DNA of 64,000 nt from Harmothoe impar (GCA_947462335.1 OX381710.1:992001-1056000), one strand, 5' to 3'. Counted from the first letter of the stretch, positions 1 to 11,079 are shown. Translations and numbers: made by a program. Notes: a model not told the origin generated them from the letters alone.

Positions 1-88
1 GAGCAGCCCAATCTGCAAATTCAACTTTTACTATGACCCCGTCACGTTCGAGGCGATCAAGTTCAGCCTCGACCTTCTCTCTGAAAGA

Positions 89-508
89 TCAAGATAGTGT
101 TCGCGCCTTGAACTGACGTGGTTGCGCATCAGTGTCTATATACAGTTTCGCTTCGTAACCCTTTAACTTACCAAGCTCGGGTTTGAATAGGTCAGGGAAT
201 AGTTTCCTGTAGTCCACATCTGAAAGAGAATGCACTGCCGACCAATCAAGACGTAACTCGTTGATCCAGTCTCTTCCGAGAAGACATGGTCCTTGACCCT
301 CGACAACTAATGCGTCAAGTTGCAATGACTGACCTGCATGCTGCACATTCAATGTTACACGACCAAGTGGCAATAGACTTGCACCTGAAAACATCTTAAG
401 TACAGGTAAATTGGTTTTACTTAACACCAGACCAGGATTACACTTCTTGACATTGTCATACTGAACCTTGTTCAAGATTGTTACACCAGAACCAGTATCA
501 ATCTCCAT
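89..508 (-). CDS. pro: retropepsin-like aspartic protease segment of pol
   Basis: This 139-aa segment has the catalytic triplet in the motif EIDTGSG at residues 2-8 and the later LLGRDW motif near residue 96, the layout of a retroviral/Gypsy aspartic protease that would cleave Gag-Pol. The annotated start is only the first Met after the gag stop. The frame is continuous with gag upstream and with the RT start downstream. A TGA after residue 139 replaces a codon just before the conserved REKVEAELDRL segment of RT. Confidence 0.75.
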   Translation of the reverse strand: MEIDTGSGVTILNKVQYDNVKKCNPGLVLSKTNLPVLKMFSGASLLPLGRVTLNVQHAGQSLQLDALVVEGQGPCLLGRDWINELRLDWSAVHSLSDVDYRKLFPDLFKPELGKLKGYEAKLYIDTDAQPRQFKARTLS

Positions 509-526
509 GTTTGTGGCAACACCATG

Positions 527-1468
527 TTAATCTACACATACAATGTAGGGTTTGACCCTTTTACTAGGCATGGCATTGGTATGAAACAAATTATACTGAT
601 ACTCGATAGCATCGTCACTCAGCGGTGCTGCAGTAGCGCCTTCGTCAGTCTCAACAAAGTTTGTTGATTGTCTACAAACTTTCCAAAAATGATTGTATCG
701 GGAACACTTGTGACAAATTTTCCCCCACGCGGGACAGTCGCGTGCTCGCTTGTTATGAGATGCGTCCCCACAACCAGAACACGTGCCCGTCTGGTCGGAA
801 GGCTGCCGATGTTGTTGTTGCTGTTGACGTTGTTGATGTTGTCTGCGTGGCGGTGAAGACTGTCTCCTCTTGCCACGACCCCAGGAGTTGGGCTTTGACA
901 TCATCTTGTGGGCCTTTGACTCCACAGGAGCGATGGGCATAGACTGCGAAATTACCTTGCTTTGTCGTCCCGTAGATTCCTGAGTGCGTGCGAATTTTAA
1001 GAGAGCCGCCAACGTGACGTCTGGCTCATCGAGTCCCTTCTCTCGCACTTTTGGCCATCGACATTTCTGAATAACCTGAGATTTTATCTCACCGTCCTCA
1101 TTATGGAACTCACAGTACTTAGCGAGACTCTTCAGCCGAACATGGAACTGATCAATCATCTCGTCATCTCTCTGATAAGCCTGCCTGAACTCGTATATCT
1201 GATACTCTTTGATGCATTTAGGGGCAAAGTAATCAGTCAATTTGGTAGTTGCTTCATCAAAAGTTGTGGTAGCATCAATGCCTAGAGATGTAGCAACATC
1301 CATAGCGTCATCACCTAAGAGTAACATCAATGATGCAGTCTTTTTTGCCTCATTGGTGATGCCTTTGTACACTAGGAAGTGTGGGAACTTTCTAAGCCAT
1401 CTCTCCCACCTCTTAGCTGCAGACTCCACTGGTTCCAACTGGAAAGAGTGCATAATGAAGTCCCCCAT
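527..1468 (-). CDS. gag: Gag-like protein with tandem CCHC zinc knuckles
   Basis: This 313-aa ORF is the nucleocapsid/capsid-type protein of the retroelement. The N-terminal part resembles a retrotransposon gag domain (around residues 20-150). It is followed by a basic, glutamine-rich linker and then two cysteine knuckles at about residues 232-267: a CX2CX4HX6C variant and a classical CX2CX4HX4C. The ORF stops at a TAA directly upstream of the protease and in the same frame. Relatives usually read through this position as one polyprotein, so the stop is probably a disabling mutation, although programmed readthrough cannot be excluded. Confidence 0.8.
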   Translation of the reverse strand: MGDFIMHSFQLEPVESAAKRWERWLRKFPHFLVYKGITNEAKKTASLMLLLGDDAMDVATSLGIDATTTFDEATTKLTDYFAPKCIKEYQIYEFRQAYQRDDEMIDQFHVRLKSLAKYCEFHNEDGEIKSQVIQKCRWPKVREKGLDEPDVTLAALLKFARTQESTGRQSKVISQSMPIAPVESKAHKMMSKPNSWGRGKRRQSSPPRRQHQQRQQQQQHRQPSDQTGTCSGCGDASHNKRARDCPAWGKICHKCSRYNHFWKVCRQSTNFVETDEGATAAPLSDDAIEYQYNLFHTNAMPSKRVKPYIVCVD

Positions 1469-1798
1469 TGTAAGGCAAAAAGTAGGCCTACAACAGGATG
1501 AATAGGTCTAGGCCACCTAAACAGCAAATGTTCCACAATGTAGATGTGAATGTTCAGACTGTTAAGACACAGCTGGTGCAGATCCAAAGAGCCTAGATCC
1601 ACTGCCACTGGTGATAGGAGTGTGTGCCTGTGCAGAAAGTGCCAACACAGGGACTGAGGCTGACTGACTGCACAACTGACCCAAAATCACTGCCCTGAAT
1701 TTTCCACCAAAGTTCACCAAAGATTACAACCAAAGTTCTCAAAATGGAACAAACTCAGAGTATCCAAGAGATTCCAGGCAAGATTGTCCACAGGGTAA

Positions 1799-1813
1799 GC
1801 TCCTTCGTCGCCA
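1799..1813 (-). other. putative tRNA primer binding site
   Basis: Four bases downstream of the LTR the minus strand reads TGGCGACGAAGGAGC. It starts with TGG, as expected for pairing with a tRNA 3' CCA end. I did not assign the tRNA species. Confidence 0.55.
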
Positions 1814-1817
1814 ATTA

Positions 1818-1958
1818 TGTGGTGTATGTGGGAAGAAATTCAGTGATGAAAAAAGTAGAGACTGAGGCAAGTCTAACTTCTTCTGCAGGGTAGGCACAAC
1901 TGACTAGTTTGCCGCGCTTTTATTGACTTCCGGTATGAGCGAGTTACAAGGTCTCACA
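1818..1958 (-). repeat. LTR of the Gypsy-like element (5' LTR)
   Basis: On the minus strand the 141-bp segment begins TGTGAGACC and ends CACCACA, the TG..CA ends of an LTR, and contains an AATAAA signal. It lies just upstream of a primer-binding-site-like sequence. The matching 3' LTR is outside the window, so the boundaries rest on the TG/CA ends and the primer site. Confidence 0.7.
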
Positions 1959-3513
1959 ATACTATTTTCGATATGTATATAACAGCTATAAAATACAGTT
2001 TCACAGAGATTTAAATTCGGAATGGGGTATATATTACACTGGATAAATATTCAGGCTGTACATATGTTTGCAGATTTTCATTTCCGCGAAAATATGTACA
2101 GTGCGAAATAACGTATGTTTACAGTATACTCATTTCATTGCTCCAAATCTGAGATATTGCAATTTGATGACATTTCTATGCAGATGTAGGGTGTTTGACT
2201 TTTGGGAATTTGATTTTAAATCTGTAATACATTGAACTTTCGTGGTTCCAGTATCAATTGGAATATTATCAAAATATTTCCAGCTGTGAAAAGCCCAGAC
2301 AGTTAAGTAGTAAATAACCTTTGCTATAAATGCATTAGAAAGTGCACAGCCTTCATACTAACACCAATGCTTCTTCATTACAGCCTGTGCGCCGTTACTT
2401 CTACAGCGGCATACAGTATTTGAGGTACTACGGGACACGTTTTTGGGAACACCGGTTTGTGGCCTGGATCTTTGGCTTTGTGAGTACTAATGGTGGTCTA
2501 CGTATTACTATACCGTCGGATAGAGAAGAAATGTCTCCTATTTCTCATCTTTTCAACAATTTTTTTTCCAGTAAAAAATATATTTTTGTAGTGAAATCCC
2601 CCCAAAAAATGTAAAAATAGGGTAGTCCTAAAGAAATAAGGTCAGTCAGGACACCTGAACACAACTTCTTTTTTTTTGCTTTATAGGTTTGGAGTTCTAT
2701 ATACCCACTTTAAAGAAAGGTGCTTGGTTGAGATCCTATTTTAGGAGAATCCTTATACCCCTCTACTCCTAGTGCTTCTCTATCATGGTATTATGCCAAA
2801 ATTCATGGCGATTGATATCAATAAGGCCAAACAAAAAAATAACTTGTGTTCCGGTAAAATAAACTAGGGTAGGTCAGTCTATTTTTTTTCCAGGATTTAT
2901 TTTTAGTATCATGAGATGACTTGTAAGGGAAAATTTTATTTAGGGAGTGGTTATTTGATAGAACCAGTATCTGTCCAGTTAAACCATTATCAGTTCAGTT
3001 TTTGTTATACGAAGAATGTCCTCCCTTCTTATCTTTAAAATAATGACACTTCAGATAGCTGAAGGCCGTTAGGTGCATTATCCCATTTTGTGATAACCTA
3101 CATCAGGGAAAACCTAAAAAAAATATCTAAAAATATTAGGGTCGGACCAAAATAATAGGGTCGGTCGGGTTACAGGAACACAACTTAGGCCTAAGCATTA
3201 TACATATTTTTCTTGTCGGATCTCTGAGCTGGAGTAATATTTGTTTATTTGACATGAAACAATACTTTTAGAAATACATCTGAATTAATCAATTTGGTGC
3301 TTTTTCCAGTTGGCTATTATTTCACTGGTTTTCGGACCAGGTTTTTGTCAAGCGGTATCTAGTTAAATAGAATCTATAAACTCTAGAAAACAGATGCAAA
3401 CATAATGATTTAAACAAGCTAAAACAACCTGTAGATTTCCACAATTCCAGTAGTAATTCCTACATCCCTAAGATAGGTCTGGTATTGTCAAACAAAATGA
3501 CCACCACAAACCC
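1959..3513. other. intergenic/intron stretch with dispersed repeats
   Basis: AT-rich DNA with no long ORF apart from the candidate exon at 2384-2479. Between about 2,610 and 3,190 there are several copies of a phrase like GGGTCGG(T/A)C next to poly-T runs. A related phrase occurs near 26,640-26,820, so this is probably a dispersed repeat. Confidence 0.4.
2384..2479 (+). CDS. orphan candidate exon, unknown protein
   Basis: A 96-bp open block sits between a good acceptor (TTCATTACAG) and a good donor (GTGAGTAC). It encodes 32 residues rich in aromatic and basic amino acids, including RRYFYSG and FWEHRFVAWIFGF. Length and phase are consistent with an internal exon of exactly 32 codons. I do not recognise the family, and no partner exon is evident in the window. 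It could be an exon of a gene starting upstream or a chance ORF. Confidence 0.3.
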
Positions 3514-3525
3514 TTGTTATTTAAG

Positions 3526-6500
3526 GGTGTACAGGAGACACCATTGCCTGGACCCGAATGTCAGATAACGCTTCAAGGTGAAGGACACTCACAGAGATTC
3601 ACACGACAGTTGATGATTCTGTTGGAGCAGAAGCAGTTTTCTGACGTGGTGCTGAAGGCTAATGATGGCAAGGAGTTCCCGTGTCACAGAGTCGTGTTAG
3701 CTGCGGGTAATGTTACATCTGTATTATACAAGCTACATCTGCATTATACAAGTTACAGCTGTACAATACAAGTTACATCTGTATTATACAAGTTACATCT
3801 GTATTATACAAGTTACAGCTGTATTATACAAGCTACAGCTGCATTATACAAGCTACAGCTGCATTATACAAATTATAGCTGTATTATACAAGTTACATCT
3901 GCATTATACAAGTTACAGCTGTATTATACAAGTTACATATGCATTATACAAGTTACAATTGCATTATACAAGTTACAGCTGTACAATACAAGTTACATCT
4001 GTATTATACAAGTTACAGCTGTATTATACAAGTTACATCTGTATTATACGAGTTACATCTGTGTTATACAAGTTACATCTGTATCATACAAGTTACATCT
4101 GTACCATACAAGTTACATCTGTATCGTACAAGTTACATCTGTATTATACAAGTTACATCTGTATTATACAAGTTACATCTGTACTATACAAGTTACAGCT
4201 GTATCATACAAGTTACAGCTGTATCATACAAGTTACAGCTGTATTATACAAGTTACAGCTGTATTATACAAGTTACAGCTGTATTATACAAGTTACAGCT
4301 GTATTATACAAGTTACAGCTGTATTATACAAGTTACAGCTGTATCATACAAGTTACAGCTGTATTATACAAGTTACAGCTGTATTATACAAGTTACAGCT
4401 GTATTATACAAGTTACAGCTGTATTATACAAGTTACAGCTGTATTATACAAGTTACAGCTGTATTATACAAGTTACAGCTGTATTATACAAGTTACAGCT
4501 GTATCATACAAGTTACAGCTGTATCATACAAGTTACAGCTGTATTATACAAGTTACAGCTGTATCATACAAGTTACAGCTGTATTATACAAGTTACAGCT
4601 GTATTATACAAGTTACAGCTGTATTATACAAGTTACAGCTGTATTATACAAGTTACAGCTGTATTATACAAGTTACAGCTGTATTATACAAGTTACAGCT
4701 GTATTATACAAGTTACAGCTGTATTATACAAGTTACAGCTGTATCATACAAGTTACAGCTGTATTATACAAGTTACAGCTGTATTATACAAGTTACAGCT
4801 GTATTATACAAGTTACAGCTGTATTATACAAGTTACATCTGTATTATACAAGTTACAGCTGTATTATACAAGTTACAGCTGTATTATATAAGTTACAGCT
4901 GTATCATACAAGTTACAGCTGTATTATACAAGTTACAGCTGTATTATATAAGTTACAGCTGTATTATACAAGTTACAGCTGTATTATATAAGTTACAGCT
5001 GTATTATACAAGTTACAGCTGTATTATACAAGTTACAGCTGTATTATACAAGTTACATCTGTATTATACAAGTTACAGCTGTATTATACAAGTTACAGCT
5101 GTATTATATAAGTTACAGCTGTATTATACAAGTTACAGCTGTATTATACAAGTTACATATGCATTATACAAGTTACACATGCATTATACAAGTTACAGCT
5201 GTATTATAGTATAGTAAAGATACAAGAAGGAGTTCCCCTGTCACAGATTGGTCTTGGCTACAGGTAACGTTACGCCACATATCATAGTGTGGCAGAACCA
5301 TGTCCACCTGATGAACGCTCCTCATGTCTGAACATAACTGTTTGCCTTGTTTTTTTAAAGGTTTTTATTGGGTTGAATAATACATGTAAGTTACAGTGCA
5401 AATATGCTTTTATCAAAACATAAATTGGATTTCCCTCTGTTAGTACCCATTTATATAACATACATTTCTAAAACTGAGTAAATATACAGTATGACGGGCA
5501 TCTCTTAATCAGTCATGAATTGTATCAGATCTTGTACAGTTTCCATTCATTGATAGCAGGAGATTGTAATGATGGGATGAATGAGTTTAGAAATATGACA
5601 TTATGGGTTCATAAAAATTGTATTTTCTGTAGTCCTTTTTTACACCAATTTTAAAGAATCAAGGTCGTCAATGTCAGTTGTCAACTGCACCAATAAAATC
5701 AAGGCACCAAATGATTGTCCCACCTTGCTTTGAAAGATATCTTAGGCCACTCAAAAAAAAAAGTGGTTTCTCGTCACCAAGGTCTGAAAAATGTGAAGAG
5801 GGAGGCTTTTTTTTTTCTTTTTTTACTGGCGGGCCAAAAATGTATGGGATGATGGACGTTGTAAGCAGCCATACTACTATATAATAATAATAATATAATA
5901 TCTTAATATGTGTTGAGATACTTGTGGTGTCTTCATCGTCTCTTGTTAGCTTAAATGCTCTGAGACACCTTGTTATTCAGTGCTCTAGGTCACTATACCC
6001 GTTGGTCTTTTTGCTCTGGTTGTCAAATTGAAATATCGTCATTATGTAATATTACCACAGACTTGTGTTGTGTGATGGGATGATTATGGATCTTTAAAAG
6101 TAGAGAAAGTTATTTCTATCCCACTGCATTACTGGCAGTATTAGCTTTAATTTGATACCAAATGTCTTAATATTTGTCAATTTTTGTCATATTTTTCATA
6201 AAAAATTAGCAAAAAAAAAGAAGTTTTCCTCAAAAGCTGATTTTTATGATGCGCGCGGTGATGAGAAACCATTTAATTTTTTTAAGTAGGCTATATGATT
6301 AGCATATTCCAAAATCCGCGAATTCAAATACAAGTGAAGTGGACTTTGTAGTCCATTCGCGAGAATATACATGTGCGAAAATAAATACGTTTACAGTAAT
6401 ATGAATCAAAAATCACTACAATATGTCAAACATCACTATTTCTAATAATTATGAAATTTTCTGATTTTCGTGTTCAGCGAGCAGCTACTTTCTGGCCATG

Positions 6501-9500
6501 TTCAGCTCGGGTATGGTGGAGAGCAGCTCACCTACAGTAGAGTTAGAGAAGCTGGATTCTGACGTCTTGTCCTGCCTGATACGCTACATGTACTCAGGAA
6601 GCCTCAACATAACCACAGACAATGTACAAAGCCTGGTTGAGGTACGTCTTTCTGTAGTTTTTGAGATGTTTTCTGTTCTTGTGTGCAAATTATACTGTAT
6701 AACATGAACATTGATGTTTGGAAGTGTGTTCTGTGCGAAACTTGTTCTCACTTCTTATATTAAGAAGAAGAGAGAAACTATTCCTCTGTATGTCCCCTTT
6801 GCTATTACACTTTCACCAATATCATATGGGTGTGTCTCATGAGATTGTAACAATTGGATAGTCTTTGAACAGGTGACGTCTTTAACCGGGTGACATCTTT
6901 GACCGGGTGACGTCTTTGACCCGCAACCGGCAAACAGTTGAAAAGGAGTCTATTCAGAAGGAAATTTCGGGGGAAAGCTTAATATATAGTATAACACTAT
7001 ATATTACAAATTATCGGCATTTCTGTGTACATAGCCCCCATTACAGCTGTTTTAATCAAAGACGTCACCCGATCAAAGACGTCACCAGGTCAAAGACTAT
7101 CCAATTGTTACAAAGTCGTGAGACTGAGCCATATATCATGCCCATTGTACAATATATAATATTTTGTCTGTTATGCCTCTGCTCTGATGTTAACAGAGCT
7201 GCAAGCCGCTGGACTTCCCCGAGGTCATCACGGGCTGTGAGGACTTCATGCTGCAGGAACTGGATCCCACTAACTGTCTGGGGTTAAGGAGGTTCGCACA
7301 ACTCTATGAACTACAACGTCTGGAAGATGCCGCCTGGTTGACCATGCTAGAGCAGTTCTCTGATGTTATTAGGTAATGGTGAAAAATAAATCTCAGCTCG
7401 ACTCCTGGTAGGTTTGCCAAACATTTTTATTCAGTGTAATAGGGGTATTTTATTCAGCTGTAGCCCCTCGTGGCCCTTGGTTTGTTTCTGTCCTGTTGGA
7501 AATACATACTGTCTTTTCAAATGTGTCCCTACCTTCCTGCTCGATATGGGTGCTTTTATTCTATTTGCATATATCTAGTACGCCAGGTCTAAATAGAATA
7601 ATATTATGTGTTTTTTGGCAGGCTGATATTCAATGTGTCATGAATAATATTTAAATTTTAACGGATCAACAGAATTTGGTGAACTGTCAGTTCAGGAAAT
7701 CATGGAGTACATATCTGATTCAAAACTCAAAGTGAAAACGGAAGACCCTGTGTTTGAGGCTGTCTGTATGTGGGTGCGTGTCGATCCAGTGAACAGGTAA
7801 GGTTAATAATCTAAGATTATCCCCTATCAAACTTTGTACAAAGACCATATTCTTCTTTTTTCAATTCTGGAACACTTGTTTCTGCTATCCCTCATTGGCG
7901 ATGTGATGGTGACTAGGCGTTTGTTATTTTGGGCTGCCTTAGATGATATTACTGTAATATTGATGTAATAAACAGCAATTAAGTGATTATTACAAAATAG
8001 TTTTACATGCACTTTTCCAACAGTGTTGTCAAACACGTGGACATCCATGACACTCAAATTGAAAATGATTGAATGGTATTTGATGTCTCGTACACTGTGA
8101 TAAGTCCCTTAAACGGTTACCTTATTCTCATCCAGAGCATTTCTTATGACTATAATCTGTTCTTTCATTTAAGGGAGGCACTATTCCCCCAGATAGCCGC
8201 CAAGGTCCGGTTCCCACACTGCAGTAAGAACTACCTCTCCTCAGTCGTGGTGCCGAGTCCCTACATGGCTAACCCAGAGTGCGCTGCCTACCTACAAGAA
8301 GCCTGGACCTTCCACGCCCTGCCTGAACAACGAGACAGGATGTGCTCCCCTCGCTTAGACCGAAGAGAAGATTTTCAGAACTACAGTTCAATGGTCATCT
8401 TTGGTGGAGTAGACAATCAGGCAGATGCTTGCCAGAATGATGTATACATGTGTCCCGAAACACATGAATGGAAGCACATGACCAGATTTGTAAGATTGAG
8501 CTTGAGAAACTATGCAGTAGTAGCTTTTCAAAATGGGCTCTTTGTGACTGGGGGAGAGGAACATGACAGGCTAAAGAAGGCCTGCTTCAAGTATGACTTT
8601 AAAATCCGTAAGTGGAAGAATATGCCAGACATGATGGATTCCCGCTCCCATCACGGCAGTGTGGCGCATGCCGGGACTGTTTACGTTCTTGGAGGTTTCT
8701 TGTCATCAGGAGCCGGGAGTTCTGTGGAGGTCTACAACAAGACCCCAGGACGGTGGACACCAGGGGAAGCCATGCCCAAGATGCTGACCAGTCCCCTGGC
8801 CATCAGCTACGGCCAATACATCTTGGTCACTAGTGGTGAGGAGAGGACAGTCCAGTCTGTCACTAGTGGTGTGCACCGGGCGGCTCAGTCAGTCACCACC
8901 ATGGTGTACGACACGGTATGGGACAGGTGGGAATACAGACAGGACATGCCTAAACCAGTCCAGCACGGAAGTATCACCGCATTCAAGGACAAGATCTACG
9001 TGGTAGGTGGTGTGCTACCCTCGTGTCTCAGCTATGACATGGCCAAGGATACTTGGACTGTTCTAACGCCACCAAACAAAGCGCATGGACATGCAGCATC
9101 TGTTGTCAGCCATGTGAGTTATATTCTAATCCACTACTTATTGTCAAAAGATGCTTGGACAATTCTCCACCAGATATGCAAACAGATATATGCGGCATCA
9201 ATTGTCTAAGCTGTAACTTACGAATTCTAGTTCAGCATCATACCAATAACCAAGTTTTCAATATCAATATTACTTATAACAAAATTAAACAAACAAGACT
9301 TGGGGTCTAGACAGAACTTTAAGATCTAAAATCTTTGTAAAGATCAGATATCAGAGGGCCTAATAAAAGTATAAATGAATGGTTTCTTATTTTCAGGGCA
9401 GCATCTTGGTGTATGGTGGCCAGGATGCAGCGGGCGAGGTGTCGGGGGTCGTGGAGAGATACCACCCAGAGACGGACACCTGGGCTGTGGATGCACAGCC

Positions 9501-9552
9501 GTGTGCAGTAAGGGCTGGTCATCATTACCTGCATGTCGACGTCTCTATGTAA
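3526..9552 (+). CDS. kelch-like (BTB-BACK-Kelch) gene, copy 1, probably defective
   Basis: Members of this family are usually substrate adaptors of Cullin-3 ubiquitin ligases: BTB binds Cul3 and the Kelch propeller binds substrate. Exons seen: about 3526-3706, 6478-6641 (together the BTB domain), 7197-7372 and 7665-7796 (BACK), 8174-9113 (kelch repeats with GG doublets such as VYVLGGF and IYVVGGV) and 9397-9552 (last blade, stop TAA). Exon lengths and phases match copies 2 and 3. A first exon like the ATG-GCG exon of copy 2 was not found. At the 7665 exon the acceptor AG present in the paralogues is replaced (TTTTAACGG before ATCAACAG). The next AG would shift the frame and stop translation. 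Intron 2 carries about 75 copies of a 20-bp repeat. The gene is transcriptionally plausible, but this copy may be a pseudogene. AATAAA lies at 9689-9694. Confidence 0.85.
3712..5209 (+). repeat. 20-bp tandem repeat, about 75 units
   Basis: The unit AGTTACAGCTGTATTATACA is repeated almost without interruption and begins right after the donor of the BTB exon of copy 1. Because 20 is not a multiple of three, each frame cycles through 60 bp, and all three forward frames are free of stops over most of the array. The same repeat, in about 9 units, lies at the same place in copy 2. The long ORFs it creates are treated as repeat artefacts, not genes. Confidence 0.97.
5223..5263 (+). pseudogene. partial duplicate of the end of the BTB exon
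   Basis: The sequence AAGGAGTTCCCCTGTCACAG plus the following bases to TGGCTACAG|GTAACG copies the last approximately 40 bases of the BTB exon together with its splice donor. It sits just after the 20-bp repeat array in intron 2. Comparable fragments follow the BTB exon in copies 2 and 3. Confidence 0.7.
5264..6477 (+). other. intron 2 remainder of kelch-like copy 1
   Basis: AT-rich intronic sequence with homopolymer runs. I see no coding signal. Confidence 0.5.
6824..7136. repeat. MITE with approximately 75-bp TIRs in intron 3 of copy 1
   Basis: The left end (ATATGGGTGTGTCTCATGAG, then TTGTAACAATTGGATAGTCT) is repeated in inverted form at the right end. Direct copies of a GGTGACGTCTTTGAC phrase lie just inside both ends. 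A half copy of the same family occurs at about 29,275-29,350. No coding capacity. Confidence 0.75.
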
Positions 9553-9893
9553 ACCATGGACATTGATTGAAAAAGACAGTATAAATTGTATATGTTATTC
9601 TGAATGTCTAATGGGGATCTGTTGATACAATTATGATGTCAAGGAAACTAGGTTAACTCTTATCTACTTTTTAAAATTTTTGATGACAAATAAATACACT
9701 CTAGAGTGACAGAAGTTATTGATTACAAAATGGTTGGTAAAGGTTAAATTGTTTTGAAAATAATAATACATTTATCATGCAGAGGACTAACTCAAGATAA
9801 ACTGCCAGACCTGGTACATTGTAGTCTGTGGAGGGATATATACCTGGGTATAGAATTAGATGTGGATTGTAACATATAAGAGTGTAACACATA
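9553..9893 (+). other. 3' UTR and flank of kelch-like copy 1
   Basis: The sequence is closely paralogous to 34,334-34,697 behind copy 2 and includes the polyadenylation signal AATAAA at 9689-9694. It is cut at 9,893 by Element 1. The last six bases (CACATA, 9888-9893) are the left target-site duplication. Confidence 0.8.
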
Positions 9894-10523
9894 AGTAGTA
9901 TAGTATGTATCGGAACGGGACTATAGTTAAGTACTGTTTATTACTCAATCGACCTGCAGCCAATCAGAGGCCTCCCTTTTGGCGGGAAATTCAAAAGCAG
10001 CCAATGAGAGGCCTCCCTTTTGGCGGGAAATTCAAATAGGTCACGTGACCGGAAGTGACCTACTTAAGAGGGTCACGTGACCACCATGTTGGCGGGAAAT
10101 TCAAATAGGTCACGTGACTGGAAGTGACCTACTTAAGGGGGTCACGTGACTACTAGGTTGGCGCGAATTTCAAAATAAGTCACTTGAGATTTTTATGGAT
10201 AAATAAATTTTAAAAAAGAAAAAAAGCAAGCTGAAAGCTTGCTAAAAAATAATTTAAAAATGTGGCTCTTTTTTTTAGGGGGGGGGCACTCTGGGGGGCA
10301 CTCTTTAAGATGCATGGGGGGGGAGGGGGGGGAGGGGGGGAGGGGAAGGGTTTTTTAAGAGTGAGACTCGCTTCTCTGCCCTCTCTTTTAGAGGGCAGAG
10401 AGGCGAGTCTACTGGTTCGTCTACTTACAATGAAATGTATCATGATTGCGTTTATGATGATGTGCATCATGATGTGACTATCTTACAACTTTATAAGAAA
10501 TAAGCAAGGTCTCTCTCCTATAC
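9894..10523 (+). repeat. Element 1 left TIR
   Basis: Order from the tip: an approximately 80-bp end shared with Elements 2 and 3; CCAAT boxes; three E2F-type sites (TTGGCGGGAAA near 9,980, 10,020 and 10,090) plus a variant near 10,158; CACGTG E-boxes next to CCGGAAGTGACC phrases; an AT-rich stretch; a G-rich tract at about 10,277-10,350; a hairpin at 10,364-10,410. It matches 18,661-19,355 in inverted orientation. Confidence 0.92.
10364..10410. other. Element 1 left TIR hairpin
   Basis: Arms of 21 bases (10364-10384 and 10390-10410) pair with a single G:T-type mismatch around a 5-base loop, directly inside the G-rich tract. The arms end in AGACTCGC/GCGAGTCT. Structures in the same position occur in the other elements. 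Confidence 0.85.
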
Positions 10524-10621
10524 AATTACAGTTTTCTAGCTTGAAATATAGTCTTTCAACAGCTCCTTTTCTCATCTTACACAGAAGCAAATATCAGAGG
10601 CACCCAATAGCACCTAAACCG

Positions 10622-10913
10622 CTCTCAGACAAGGGTCGGGCACTGCTGGACTATAATAGATGGGTCAAGGACCGTTCTACTGAGAGTCAGGCTAGGTCGG
10701 ACATTCAATAACGTGACTTTAGCAAACTTGCTCGAAAAGTCTGACCATGCGAGATCCTTATGCCCCAGTCTGTCAATGCTGTCCAGACTTTCAAGCAAGT
10801 TTGCTAAAGACCTGCCTGTCATTGAATGTCCGACTTAGCCTGCTTGACCCTCAGTAGAACAGTCCTTGACTCATCTATTATAGTCCAGCAGCGCCTGACC
10901 CTTGTATGAGAGT
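10622..10913. repeat. approximately 290-bp foldback (long inverted repeat)
   Basis: The left half (CTGGACTATAATAGATG, then ACTGAGAGTCAGGCTAGG, then TTTAGCAAACTTGCT) recurs in inverted form in the right half with a few differences. The centre is near 10,767. Part of the arm is also found singly at about 29,411-29,500, so the foldback is built from a dispersed repeat. Confidence 0.8.
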
Positions 10914-11079
10914 GGTATTGGCACCATTGGCTGACTCTGATAATTCACCTGTGTGCACGGGGGGAGGAGAGGGTTCACAGCTACAGCTCTCTTAAGGCAA
11001 AGCTTGCGCTTATAGAGCACTACTAGTGGAGGTTTGGATGAGGAGGCTATGACATATGATGTTTGTCTTAAAAAATAGC

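Larger units (their letters stand above)
1..1958 (-). mobile_element. Ty3/Gypsy-like LTR retrotransposon, 5' part
   Basis: Read on the minus strand it runs 5' LTR, primer binding site, gag, protease and the first codons of reverse transcriptase, then leaves the window on the left. Bases 1-88 still read in the protease frame as the REKVEAELDRLERDG segment typical of the start of Gypsy reverse transcriptase. Gag, protease and RT are all in one frame but are separated by in-frame stops, a TAA between gag and protease and a TGA between protease and RT, so this copy is probably inactive. The 3' LTR is outside the window. Confidence 0.85.

Noticed and set aside
3514..5214. 566-codon tyrosine-rich ORF and two overlapping frames
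   Set aside because: Product of the 20-bp repeat, open in all three frames and starting inside a spliced exon.
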